11,655 nucleotides of DNA from Lachnospiraceae bacterium UBA1753 (GCA_002317595.1 DCHL01000150.1:7959-19613), one strand, 5' to 3'. Positions 1 to 7,298 are shown, numbered from the stretch's first letter. The notes: generated by a model not told the origin, from the sequence alone. Made by a program: numbers and translations.

Positions 1-24
1 GACTTCGTCGTAATAGTCTCTCAC

Positions 25-459
25 TCACTCCCTCTGTGCCCCGTACTTCACCTCGCAGTACTTACATCTGTATATCTCACGCTCCTCATCCGTAAGGATA
101 AACTCCTGCGTGAGTTCCTGCTCGATGGACGTGATGCATCGGGGGTTCTTACATTTGATTACATTCACAATTCGCTTGGGAAGCACAAGCTTCTGCTTTC
201 CAACAATCTCGCCACTCTGAATGACGTTTACCGTGATATTGTGGTCAATAAATCCAAGAATGTCAAGGTCAAGCATATCCACGGGACACTCTACCTTTAC
301 AATGTCCTTCTTGCCCATCTTCTTGCTCTTTGCATTCGTGATAAGTGCAACGCAGCAGTCCAGCTTATCGAGTCCTAAGTCCCTGTAGAGGCGAAGCGCC
401 TCGCCAGCCTTGATATGGTCGAGCACAAATCCTTCTTCTATCTTACCAACATTAAGCAT
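25..459 (-). CDS. pyrI: aspartate carbamoyltransferase regulatory subunit
   Basis: This is the regulatory chain of aspartate transcarbamoylase (first committed step of UMP synthesis), which in enterobacteria binds CTP/ATP and links catalytic trimers through a zinc domain. The 144-residue length is close to the usual ~150. An N-terminal allosteric domain (residues ~1-95, opening MLNVGKIEEGFVLDHI) is followed by the zinc-binding domain. Its four cysteines are C103, C108, C132 and C135 (CKNPRC ... CKYC); the spacing CX4C-X23-CX2C is the same as I recall for E. coli PyrI. The ATG lies 25 nt after the pyrB stop, with AGGGTGG about 9 nt upstream, so the two genes are surely co-transcribed. Only 24 nt remain to the window edge after the TGA, and I see no terminator or gene there. 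Whether CTP inhibits this enzyme cannot be read from sequence. Confidence 0.96.
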   Translation of the reverse strand: MLNVGKIEEGFVLDHIKAGEALRLYRDLGLDKLDCCVALITNAKSKKMGKKDIVKVECPVDMLDLDILGFIDHNITVNVIQSGEIVGKQKLVLPKRIVNVIKCKNPRCITSIEQELTQEFILTDEEREIYRCKYCEVKYGAQRE

Positions 460-484
460 ATCTCTATTCCACCCTTCTAAAGAA

Positions 485-1429
485 CTAACCTTCCTGCTCC
501 AGTACCTTATACTCTTCAGGGAAAAGCAGCGAAAGGATAAGCGCCATTCTCACATACACACCGTACTGACCCTGCTGGAAGTAAACGGCCCTGGGATCGT
601 CATCAACCTCGATGGAGATTTCGTTTACTCTTGGAAGCGGATGAAGCACGAGCATGTCGGGCTTAGCAAGGTCCATCTTCTTCTTATCGAGAATATAGAA
701 ATCCTTCAGTCTTACATAGTCCTCTTCATTGAAGAAACGCTCCTTCTGAACCCTTGTCATATAGAGAAGGTCAAGCTCTGGCATTACGCTCTCGAGCTGT
801 CTCACTTCCTTGTATTCAATTCCGCCCTTCTCGAGAACATCATCCCTTATGTAGGATGGGATTCTGAGCTCCTCAGGAGAGATAAGCACAAATCTCACAT
901 TCTCGTACCGCACCAGCGACTTGATGAGCGAGTGCACTGTTCTGCCAAACTTGAGATCGCCGCACAGACCGATTGTCAGGTTGTCGAGTCTTCCCTTAAG
1001 CGACCTGATTGTAAGCATATCAGTAAGAGTCTGAGTGGGATGCTGATGACCACCGTCACCGGCATTGATAACAGGGATTTTTGCCTTGGCCGAAGCAACA
1101 AGTGCAGCACCCTCTTTAGGATGCCTCATTGCGCAGATATCCGTGTAGCAGGAAATCATCCTGATTGTATCTGAAACACTCTCACCCTTTGCGGCCGACG
1201 AAGAATCAGCAGTTGCAAAACCCAGTGTCTTGCCACCGAGCCTGAGCATTGCAGACTCAAAGGAAAGTCTGGTTCTTGTACTTGGCTCGTAGAAAAGAGT
1301 TGCCAGAATCTTGCCATCACAGGCATGTGCATACTTCTTTGGATTTCTCTCGATGTCACCAGCAAGGTCCATAAGCCTTGAAAGTTCATCGACACTAAAG
1401 TCCATAGGACTCATCAAATGTCTCAACAT
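485..1429 (-). CDS. pyrB: aspartate carbamoyltransferase catalytic subunit
   Basis: Catalyses carbamoyl phosphate + L-aspartate to N-carbamoyl-L-aspartate in the cytosol. The protein is 314 residues from the start I prefer. Family signatures are intact: the carbamoyl-phosphate loop FYEPSTRTRLSF (residues ~46-57), the 80s loop SSAAKGES with K81, the RHPKEG arginine (R102), H128 in GGHQHPTQT, and HPLPR near the C terminus. The frame stays open to a GTG at 1438, but the Shine-Dalgarno AGAGG (minus strand, just upstream) overlaps that GTG and sits 8 nt before ATG at 1429, so I chose 1429. pyrI follows after 25 nt; the catalytic and regulatory chains should form the class B holoenzyme. Upstream lies an inverted repeat (1451-1471) and a strong hairpin with a U-tract (1480-1508). 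No convincing promoter separates them from this gene, so read-through or attenuation control is possible. Confidence 0.97.
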   Translation of the reverse strand: MLRHLMSPMDFSVDELSRLMDLAGDIERNPKKYAHACDGKILATLFYEPSTRTRLSFESAMLRLGGKTLGFATADSSSAAKGESVSDTIRMISCYTDICAMRHPKEGAALVASAKAKIPVINAGDGGHQHPTQTLTDMLTIRSLKGRLDNLTIGLCGDLKFGRTVHSLIKSLVRYENVRFVLISPEELRIPSYIRDDVLEKGGIEYKEVRQLESVMPELDLLYMTRVQKERFFNEEDYVRLKDFYILDKKKMDLAKPDMLVLHPLPRVNEISIEVDDDPRAVYFQQGQYGVYVRMALILSLLFPEEYKVLEQEG

Positions 1430-1450
1430 AGATTTCACCTCTCACAACCA

Positions 1451-1471
1451 TCGCAATCCAAAGTATTGCGA
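1451..1471. promoter_or_regulatory. perfect 7-bp inverted repeat in pyrB leader
   Basis: TCGCAAT (1451-1457) and ATTGCGA (1465-1471) are perfect inverted repeats around a 7-nt spacer. They lie between the upstream hairpin terminator and the pyrB Shine-Dalgarno sequence. No U-tract follows on the minus strand, so it is not a terminator. It could be a protein operator or an RNA hairpin affecting pyrB translation. It does not resemble the PyrR anti-antiterminator binding loop as I know it. Its function is unassigned. Confidence 0.4.
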
Positions 1472-1479
1472 CACTCTAC

Positions 1480-1508
1480 AAAAGAGGGGAAGAAAAAATC
1501 TCCCCCTC
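1480..1508 (-). terminator. intrinsic terminator after nitroreductase gene (or pyrBI attenuator)
   Basis: Read on the minus strand, GAGGGGGAGA (1508-1499) pairs with TCTTCCCCTC (1493-1484): ten pairs including one G-U, with a five-U loop, followed by TTTT. It begins 7 nt after the nitroreductase stop and ends about 50 nt before the pyrB ATG. The simplest reading is the terminator of the nitroreductase gene. Because I see no clear promoter between it and pyrB, it might instead act as a conditional attenuator for pyrBI. The plus strand lacks a U-tract, so it acts in one direction only. Confidence 0.75.
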
Positions 1509-1515
1509 AAAATCA

Positions 1516-2058
1516 CTACTCAAAATATGAAACTAAATCCTCAACACTCTTACGTCTGGGAGCTGCGGGCTCCTCATCCGCATATCCGACGCAGATAAGA
1601 TTGACAAGTTCTCTGTCCTCAGGAATTCCAAGATACTCAGAGATACCATCATCAAAGATTCCCATGATTACAGTTCCAAGACCCTTCTCATACGCTGCGA
1701 GGCAGAAAGTCTGAACGGCACATCCCGCATCAAACATCAGCCATGATGCCTCTCTCTTTGTAGTGAAGGAACCATCCTTCTCAACTCCTGATCTACCCTT
1801 AAGTGCTGTAACTGCTACCAGCATAGGTGCCTTGGCAATAGTCCCGCCATTGTAAGAAAAACATGTGGTGAACTTCTCTGCTATCTCGTTAATCTTAGCC
1901 TTGTCGTCAATAACCAGATATCTTGTGACCTGAGTGTTCTTCCAGGAAGGTGCAAGAGCCGCCTCTGCAATAACCTCCTCGATAAGAGATCTCTCAACTG
2001 CAGTGTCCTTATAATTTCTAATACTTCTTCGTCCTCTGATGCAGCTTAATGCGTCCAT
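1516..2058 (-). CDS. nitroreductase-family FMN-dependent oxidoreductase
   Basis: A 180-residue protein of the nitroreductase (NfsB/FRase-like) fold, expected to be a homodimeric flavoenzyme using NAD(P)H to reduce nitroaromatics, quinones or other electrophiles; the true substrate is unknown. Seen features: the N-terminal RGRRSIRNY (residues ~8-16), whose arginines/serine contact the FMN phosphate; APSWKNTQ (~36-43), with the conserved PS.KN.Q element; KREASWLMFDAG (~101-112) leading into the long helix with CAVQTFCLAAYEKGLGT; and the terminal CVGYADEEPAAPRRKSVEDL, typical of this family's C-terminal arm. The ATG is supported by GGGAGGT 7 nt upstream and by a near-consensus promoter (2107-2135). 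It is divergent from the cyclase gene and followed at once by a hairpin terminator, so it is probably mainly monocistronic, with possible read-through into pyrB. It shows no frameshift or truncation. Confidence 0.9.
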   Translation of the reverse strand: MDALSCIRGRRSIRNYKDTAVERSLIEEVIAEAALAPSWKNTQVTRYLVIDDKAKINEIAEKFTTCFSYNGGTIAKAPMLVAVTALKGRSGVEKDGSFTTKREASWLMFDAGCAVQTFCLAAYEKGLGTVIMGIFDDGISEYLGIPEDRELVNLICVGYADEEPAAPRRKSVEDLVSYFE

Positions 2059-2106
2059 TTAGTGTACCTCCCGTCTCAGAAATAATGATCATTTTGCTCT
2101 TTAGAG

Positions 2107-2135
2107 ATTATAGCAGAACAGCCACCCTCTATCAA
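2107..2135 (-). promoter_or_regulatory. sigma-A type promoter of nitroreductase gene
   Basis: On the minus strand TTGATA (-35; 2135-2130) is followed by a 17-nt spacer and TATAAT (-10; 2112-2107), eleven of twelve consensus matches at ideal spacing. Transcription should begin near 2100, leaving a ~40-nt leader with GGGAGGT before the ATG. A 10-bp perfect palindrome, AATGATCATT (2084-2093), falls in the early transcribed region and could be an operator, although it is short enough to be chance. Confidence 0.8.
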
Positions 2136-2188
2136 TAAAAATATGATTAACCACAATATGATATTTTTTAGTTAAAAAATAATGTTTT

Positions 2189-2217
2189 TTTACCTAAACA
2201 CAGTAAGTGTGTGTTAT
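2189..2217 (+). promoter_or_regulatory. possible promoter of diguanylate cyclase gene
   Basis: TTTACC (2189-2194), a 17-nt spacer and TGTTAT (2212-2217) form a moderate sigma-A match; TATCAT at 2215-2220 is an alternative -10 with a long spacer. The spacer holds the dyad ACACA-gtaag-TGTGT (2198-2212), an operator candidate. An A-run/T-run dyad (2169-2198, TTAG...CTAA ends) overlaps the -35. This 209-bp divergent intergenic region contains no gene. The gene's Shine-Dalgarno GAGGGG (2251-2256) is 11 nt from the ATG, slightly far. Confidence 0.4.
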
Positions 2218-2267
2218 CATAAGAGTAGGTTTTCATTTCATTCATCAACTGAGGGGAACATTTTCGG

Positions 2268-4154
2268 ATGGCAGGAAAGAACATACTGCTTCTACTGGGC
2301 GAAGTAGGATTCATCAGCAGAACTAAAATAATAACCAGTATTGTCAGCGAAGCTAAAAAGGACGGCAACAACATCTTTCTGTTTACCAGCGAAGGTGTGA
2401 CCTTTCATATCATCGACAGCTACATCAGAGGTGAGTATGAGATATACCGTCTGCCCTGCTTTGAGAATTTCGATGGTGTCATCATTGATATCAACAGCAT
2501 CCATGATGATAATACCATCCAGTACATAAAAGAATGCATTTCAAGAACCCACATACCCTGCGTATCCCTTCACCATGACCTTGAAGGTGCAGTAACCATC
2601 AGTTATGAATACCGCGATGCTTTTGCGGATCTTATTGAGCATCTCATCCTTGACCACGGCTATACGGACATCGATTTTCTTACAGGTCACAAGATTGATG
2701 ACGAAAGCAACCTGCGTACGCAGATTTTCATTGATACCCTTAAGAAGCATAACGTGCCAGTAGATGATTCTCATATCCATGCCGGCAGTTTCGATGTTGG
2801 CAGTGGTAAAAAATTAGCCCGTAGGCTTGCCGCCGAAGGGAATCTCCCACAAGCAATCGTGTGCGCAAATGATTTTATGGCCTTCGGACTTATTCAAGGC
2901 TTTCAAAAGGCTGGCATCCGCTGTCCTGAGGACGTGGCGGTTACAGGTCTTGACCATACGGAACTCGGTCAGATGATTCAGCCTCAGCTCTCGACAATAG
3001 ACCTTAATGATAAAGAGCTTGGTCTTAAGGCTTACGAATCCGTACTCGCTTTGAGTAACGGCGAAATTCTCGAGGACAGAATTACCGTAAATGGGTGGAA
3101 GGTCATTGGAGCCAGCTGTGGATGCAGTATATCAGCTGACAGCGTTGCCAAGTGTAACTCCTACGCACGCGATGTGACAAATAATAACCAGAGTCTTGAC
3201 CTGATAAAGAATATAAATATCACATGCGAGAACGTAAAGACTCTCTTTGAGTTCGAGCAGTATGTTAACCCATTCATACCACAGATGGGAATAGAGTACT
3301 TCTACTACTGCCAGTGCGGAACCCGCGAATCCTATTATCAGGACCTTGAAATGTATACCAATAATGCTGACAGCGACACCCATAGGACTTATAGCGATTA
3401 CAACAATACAGCATGGTGCCCTATCGCATATGAAAGGGGAGAATGGAAGAATTACTCGGCCTTCGATCTCAGCGAGCTTCTCCCTCCAACCCGGAAAGCC
3501 ACTGATGGTTCGTATTACATCATCATGCCAATACACAATGGAACTGATATGTTCGGTTATGTCGTCATGGGCAACTTTAACGGTTCGCTGCCGGGACGTG
3601 TTCTTCAGCATCTTGTTATGTCCTTTGACCATATCATTTCGAATATGAGAAAGAATGACATAACGGAAACCATTCTCGCTTCCGTCAATAAAAAGTGGCA
3701 GTATGACGAGCTTACACAGATATATAACAGGTCCGGCTTCTATCAGAAGGTCCAGCCACTGTTTAAGACTGCAGAAGAACAGAAGCTTGGTTTCATGACC
3801 ATCTTCTTCGATCTCGATGAGCTGAAACACATTAATGATATTGAGGGTCACAAGGCTGGAGACGAATACATTAAGTCAATGGCAGGTCAGCTTAAAGTCC
3901 TGTCAGGGCCCCATACGATTGCCGTCCGCTTTGGCGGTGATGAATTCATCCTTGTATCCCTGGAATCATCAGAGGATGCATGCAGACAGAAATGTGAACA
4001 GATAAAGGAACAGATTACTAAATATGTATCCGCCAGCATGGGAATGGCCTTTGGAAAAGCAGCTAATCAGACTGAACTGAATCTGCTTATTCAGGAGGCT
4101 GACAAGCGGATGTACGAAGATAAGCTATCAAGAAAGAAAGGGCTCCCGGATTAA
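2268..4154 (+). CDS. LacI-type periplasmic-binding-like sensor fused to GGDEF diguanylate cyclase
   Basis: A predicted cyclase making c-di-GMP from two GTP, apparently controlled by a small ligand. Residues ~5-275 form a periplasmic-binding-protein fold of the LacI/GalR effector type (conserved strings such as ICANDFMAFGL-like VCANDFMAFGL, PEDVAVTGLDHTELG and PQLSTIDLN). There is no helix-turn-helix, signal peptide or membrane segment, so sensing is probably cytosolic. A CGC pair (C284, C286) ends this domain. Residues ~300-475 form an unassigned middle region, perhaps a sensor fold, with FYYCQCGTRES and WCPIAYERGEW. The GGDEF domain (~480-628) starts with DELTQIYNRSGF. The metal and substrate residues D515, N523, D532 and the intact GGDEF at 556-560 suggest activity. 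The usual RxxD product-inhibition site is absent (GPHT at 547-550). The gene stands alone between divergent and convergent neighbours, with its own terminator. The ligand is unknown; a sugar is only a guess from the LacI family. Confidence 0.92.
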   Translation: MAGKNILLLLGEVGFISRTKIITSIVSEAKKDGNNIFLFTSEGVTFHIIDSYIRGEYEIYRLPCFENFDGVIIDINSIHDDNTIQYIKECISRTHIPCVSLHHDLEGAVTISYEYRDAFADLIEHLILDHGYTDIDFLTGHKIDDESNLRTQIFIDTLKKHNVPVDDSHIHAGSFDVGSGKKLARRLAAEGNLPQAIVCANDFMAFGLIQGFQKAGIRCPEDVAVTGLDHTELGQMIQPQLSTIDLNDKELGLKAYESVLALSNGEILEDRITVNGWKVIGASCGCSISADSVAKCNSYARDVTNNNQSLDLIKNINITCENVKTLFEFEQYVNPFIPQMGIEYFYYCQCGTRESYYQDLEMYTNNADSDTHRTYSDYNNTAWCPIAYERGEWKNYSAFDLSELLPPTRKATDGSYYIIMPIHNGTDMFGYVVMGNFNGSLPGRVLQHLVMSFDHIISNMRKNDITETILASVNKKWQYDELTQIYNRSGFYQKVQPLFKTAEEQKLGFMTIFFDLDELKHINDIEGHKAGDEYIKSMAGQLKVLSGPHTIAVRFGGDEFILVSLESSEDACRQKCEQIKEQITKYVSASMGMAFGKAANQTELNLLIQEADKRMYEDKLSRKKGLPD

Positions 4155-4172
4155 ACTCCGGAAGCCTTTTTT
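4141..4172 (+). terminator. intrinsic terminator overlapping the cyclase stop codon
   Basis: GGCTCCCGGA (4141-4150) pairs with TCCGGAAGCC (4157-4166): nine pairs and one mismatch around a 6-nt loop, followed by TTTTTT. The TAA stop (4152-4154) lies in the loop, so the left arm is coding sequence for the last residues. On the minus strand the hairpin is followed by CTTTCTTTC, a weak tract that could also help end the convergent TIR transcript. Confidence 0.85.
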
Positions 4173-4190
4173 ATTCAGAAAATATAATTC

Positions 4191-4216
4191 AATTATTCTG
4201 ATTAATTATTCTGATT
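4191..4216. repeat. perfect 13-bp tandem duplication at the TIR gene stop
   Basis: AATTATTCTGATT occurs twice head to tail (4191-4203 and 4204-4216) with no mismatch. The upstream copy on the minus strand encodes the final N-Q-N-N of the TIR protein and the first bases of its TAA stop; the second copy is untranslated. It is probably a slipped-strand duplication. Confidence 0.8.
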
Positions 4217-7200
4217 GACATGATACCGAAGGCGCAGCTCATCGCTGATTTCCATGTCAGGGAAAAGCTTATCTGCCTCCTCAATCAATCCATCGACAGT
4301 CTGGAACGGGAATTTGTACACATCATCCCCATGGTAGGACACAATGCTGTTGTCAACCACAAGATAACCTGCTCCGCTTGGCACATATGCAACAGGAACA
4401 AATGAATCCCGGTCGAGAACGAGCATTCCGGCCTCTGTAATAATACAGATTCTTCCATCTGCCGTTTCGTTCTGGTACAGAATCGTGTTATGCTGACGTT
4501 CGGAAATGTACTCAACCTGGCCTGACTCCACATCAAGGATTTTCACATACATGTCATCTCCCTGATATATGAGCTTGGTTCCATCATTGTTAAAGCAAAT
4601 ATATGTGTTATTACGTCCTGTCTCCGGTATTGAGGCCACCGTTGTCCCGGAAACAGTATCGTATATCCGCAGACATCCGTCCTCGCAGAACATTGCAAAT
4701 CTGGTACCTTCCCTGTTGATACATGCAACAGTCTTCGTTCCAACCGACGCTGCTGCCCTAAATTCTGCCGGCAATACGCTCATCTTCCCTGTATCGATAT
4801 CAACTCTGTTCACACCGTTTTTGTTGTTAAGGATATACAGTGATTTTCCATCCTCGGAAATAATTTCGTATCCAAAAAACAGAATGGCTTCATCCTTTGT
4901 GGCAAAAATATTTTTCTTATTCTTAAGATCAATCACCACAGCATTGTATGCATCTCCTACAACAAGATATCTTCCATTATCCGTGACATAGCTCCTTGAG
5001 AATCCCTCCAGCCCTGTCAGTTCGCTGGCGAAAGTTTCGACTTCACCCTTGACAGGATTGATCATCTCAATTCTGCCGAAATCCCTTGCCCAAAGAAAAC
5101 ATTCATCGCTGATAAATGCAGAGGAAGTTGTATATGTACCATCGGGACTTACTTCATCAGAACTGTAATCAAACAGAAGCTTTCCTGAATTGTCATAAAA
5201 CGCATATGTCTCATTACCGAAGCCGCCGTGCTCCACTGCCAGAATACTTCCATCAGGAGATGCGGTTATGCTCCTGACCGAATCTGCCATCTCTATGATT
5301 GTTTCCATATTTGCTCCGGCAGTATACTTAAGAAGCATGATGTCCTGGCTTCTGTATCCTTTTGAGGCAATTACACCTTTGTTTATGATCATGTCCCGTA
5401 ATTCACGCCCTGTTTCAATGGCTGCATCCGGATAGCTTTCCCCTGTAGACAGGTTGACAATCTCAATGGTTCCATTGCCCTCACCCAGATACCCAAGGTC
5501 CGCACTCGCTGATACCAGCATCTGAACAACGTTTTCAGGAGTTCTGACATAGCACTGTTCCTCTCCGTTACTTAAATCGAAGGTGTATACATCATCACCC
5601 ATTGACAGTATGACCTGCGAGCACTCCCCATATTTCGAGCTGTCAATAGAGCGCACCTTAAGAATGGTTTTTCCAGCATTCAGAATTTTATTATTGGATT
5701 CATGCTCCCACTCCCAGATACATTCCCCAGTATCATGGTCAAGTACCTCTAGATATGCTGTATAACAGTTGTCAGATGATTTGACGATATCATCATAATC
5801 ACAGGAAACAACGACAACGTCGTGGTTCCCGGAATACTTCAGTTCATTAACTGTATCCCCTTTTACAGGTATACTGCTTTTAATTTCCCCGGTGTTCATA
5901 TCAATAATATCAATAACCGCAGGTTTTTCTGTCAGATTATGGCGGGCAATATATAGTTCCTTTGTATCATCACAGTATTCAATGTCACTGGAATAGGTGC
6001 TGTCTTCCTCCGGTGAAGCTACTGTCCTGGTAAAATCATGCTTTTCAAGGTCGAATATCGAAATCTCGTTTCCCAGAACGCAGACTGCAAAGCCGTAGTC
6101 ACTATACAGCTTCATATCAGTCACTTTATCTCCAACGGGCGCATACCACGAAGCATCGTTGTCCATGGAATGTCCGGATATCTGTTCTCCTGCACAGATT
6201 ATAATGCCATCTTTGTACATCGAATAATCATACGGATATGATATATATTCATCCGAAGAAACAGCACCATCAATGCTGGTGATTAGCCTGCCATCACTCA
6301 CATCCCACAGATATACAGTTCCGCCTTCATCATCACTCATAATGTACTGCCCATCATTGCAATACTTTAGATTCCTTACCGGGAGCTGATGCTTAAGAAG
6401 CCTATCCTTTGAAATGGTATTTCCATTGTCATATGTACCTAGTGCATTGCTGAGTGCATATTCCGCCTGTGCCACATATGGCCTCTTCACGGAATTCTCT
6501 GTCCTTCCAAGCGCCTCAAGAGCAACCATAACAGCCGCCTCACGGTCACCATCCTCAGCCAGGGAAAGCGATGTATCGGCAAGATACCTCGACTGATTCA
6601 TCAGCGCGGCCTCGTAATTCTTCTGTATTTTTTTTGCCATCGCAGCATTGTAGAAGGCAAAACCGATACCAGCCACTGCTACCGCGGATGCTATGGTGCA
6701 GGCAATGGCTGCAATGCTCTTTATTCTTCTCTCTCTGTGGCGTTGCCGCAGGTCATCATAATTGCAGTGAAGAATAGGTGCAGCAAGACGAAGCAGCTCC
6801 GTTTTTAATTTTTTCTTCCGAGCCTTTCCGTCGACACCTCTTATGTCTGCAGCAAGAGGCTCCGCCGGATTACCATTCACATCCACAAGCAGCGCGGGCG
6901 GGAAGGATTCCTGTGAGGAACCGTCCACAAGTACGGCCATGACATTATTTCTGCCATGCATCTCAATAAATATGTCTATTTCCTTGGCGACCCACTCCGA
7001 CTCCTTTGTCCTCGTAGAGCAGATGACAATCAGGAATTCAGATTCCTCGATTGCCATTGTAATATTGTTCGTCAGGTTGTTTCCAATCGGGAGTTCCTCC
7101 TGATCACGGAACACACGGTTAATCCTCTTTTTCCCTGAGGATTTCTGAACGGAGCGCGGCACTCGATATTTCTCAAGCTCGGTATGAATAAGCTTGGCAA

Positions 7201-7252
7201 CCTCCATATCGATGGGGGTGTGTCTATAGCTTATGAAGGCATCGTATTTCAT
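4202..7252 (-). CDS. TIR-domain, transmembrane, WD40-like beta-propeller protein
   Basis: A predicted membrane-anchored effector of 1016 residues. Residues 1-~120 are a TIR domain: MKYDAFISYRH strand, FRDQEELPIG BB-loop (~48-57), FLIVICS strand and ESEWVAKEI with E91 at the position of the catalytic glutamate of TIR NAD hydrolases. Basic residues and one hydrophobic helix (~178-201) make a single membrane span. A helical linker (~206-250; SRYLADTSLSLAEDGDREAA, then ALEAL) resembles the linker before WD40 domains of STAND proteins, but no NTPase is present. Residues ~285-1010 are degenerate beta-propeller repeats, e.g. GGTVYLWDVSDGRLI, ITASPDGSILAVEHGG and FNNDGTKLIYQGDD, enough for two propellers. 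The frame is open to ATG 7273, but that codon abuts a hairpin and lacks a Shine-Dalgarno; ATG 7252 has GAGAG 5 nt upstream and matches the usual family start. The gene follows the DHH gene on the same strand. The role (defence, signalling) and the propeller ligand are unknown; NADase activity is inferred. Confidence 0.88.
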   Translation of the reverse strand: MKYDAFISYRHTPIDMEVAKLIHTELEKYRVPRSVQKSSGKKRINRVFRDQEELPIGNNLTNNITMAIEESEFLIVICSTRTKESEWVAKEIDIFIEMHGRNNVMAVLVDGSSQESFPPALLVDVNGNPAEPLAADIRGVDGKARKKKLKTELLRLAAPILHCNYDDLRQRHRERRIKSIAAIACTIASAVAVAGIGFAFYNAAMAKKIQKNYEAALMNQSRYLADTSLSLAEDGDREAAVMVALEALGRTENSVKRPYVAQAEYALSNALGTYDNGNTISKDRLLKHQLPVRNLKYCNDGQYIMSDDEGGTVYLWDVSDGRLITSIDGAVSSDEYISYPYDYSMYKDGIIICAGEQISGHSMDNDASWYAPVGDKVTDMKLYSDYGFAVCVLGNEISIFDLEKHDFTRTVASPEEDSTYSSDIEYCDDTKELYIARHNLTEKPAVIDIIDMNTGEIKSSIPVKGDTVNELKYSGNHDVVVVSCDYDDIVKSSDNCYTAYLEVLDHDTGECIWEWEHESNNKILNAGKTILKVRSIDSSKYGECSQVILSMGDDVYTFDLSNGEEQCYVRTPENVVQMLVSASADLGYLGEGNGTIEIVNLSTGESYPDAAIETGRELRDMIINKGVIASKGYRSQDIMLLKYTAGANMETIIEMADSVRSITASPDGSILAVEHGGFGNETYAFYDNSGKLLFDYSSDEVSPDGTYTTSSAFISDECFLWARDFGRIEMINPVKGEVETFASELTGLEGFSRSYVTDNGRYLVVGDAYNAVVIDLKNKKNIFATKDEAILFFGYEIISEDGKSLYILNNKNGVNRVDIDTGKMSVLPAEFRAAASVGTKTVACINREGTRFAMFCEDGCLRIYDTVSGTTVASIPETGRNNTYICFNNDGTKLIYQGDDMYVKILDVESGQVEYISERQHNTILYQNETADGRICIITEAGMLVLDRDSFVPVAYVPSGAGYLVVDNSIVSYHGDDVYKFPFQTVDGLIEEADKLFPDMEISDELRLRYHVNQNN

Positions 7253-7275
7253 AATATCTCTCATTTCTCGCATGA

Positions 7276-7298
7276 AAAAAAGTGCATAGCACTTTTTT
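7276..7298 (-). terminator. symmetric A/T-flanked hairpin between DHH and TIR genes
   Basis: AAAAAAGTGC (7276-7285) and GCACTTTTTT (7289-7298) are perfect inverted repeats around a 3-nt loop. On either strand the GTGC/GCAC stem is followed by six or seven U, so it can work as a short bidirectional terminator. It lies after the DHH stop and directly in front of the outermost ATG of the TIR frame. The GC part of the stem is only 4 bp, so termination may be partial. Alternatively it may occlude translation starts of the TIR gene. Confidence 0.55.

Noticed and set aside
1..24. Possible further pyr gene downstream of pyrI
   Set aside because: Only 24 nt remain, with no start codon and no recognisable sequence.
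410..1174. 254-codon open frame on the plus strand opposite pyrB
   Set aside because: It lies wholly antisense to pyrB and the start of pyrI, has no recognisable domain or Shine-Dalgarno, and is best explained as a shadow of a conserved gene's codon use.
1430..1438. GTG at 1438 as the pyrB start
   Set aside because: The GTG is part of the Shine-Dalgarno region AGAGGTG that serves the ATG at 1429.
3132..3851. 239-codon open frame on the minus strand opposite the cyclase gene
   Set aside because: It is antisense to the clear sensor-GGDEF gene. The hydrophobic stretches come from reverse-complemented codons and no family is recognisable.
7253..7273. ATG at 7273 as the TIR gene start
   Set aside because: It directly abuts a stable hairpin and has no Shine-Dalgarno. 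ATG 7252 has a weak one and gives the family's usual N terminus. The earlier start cannot be fully excluded.
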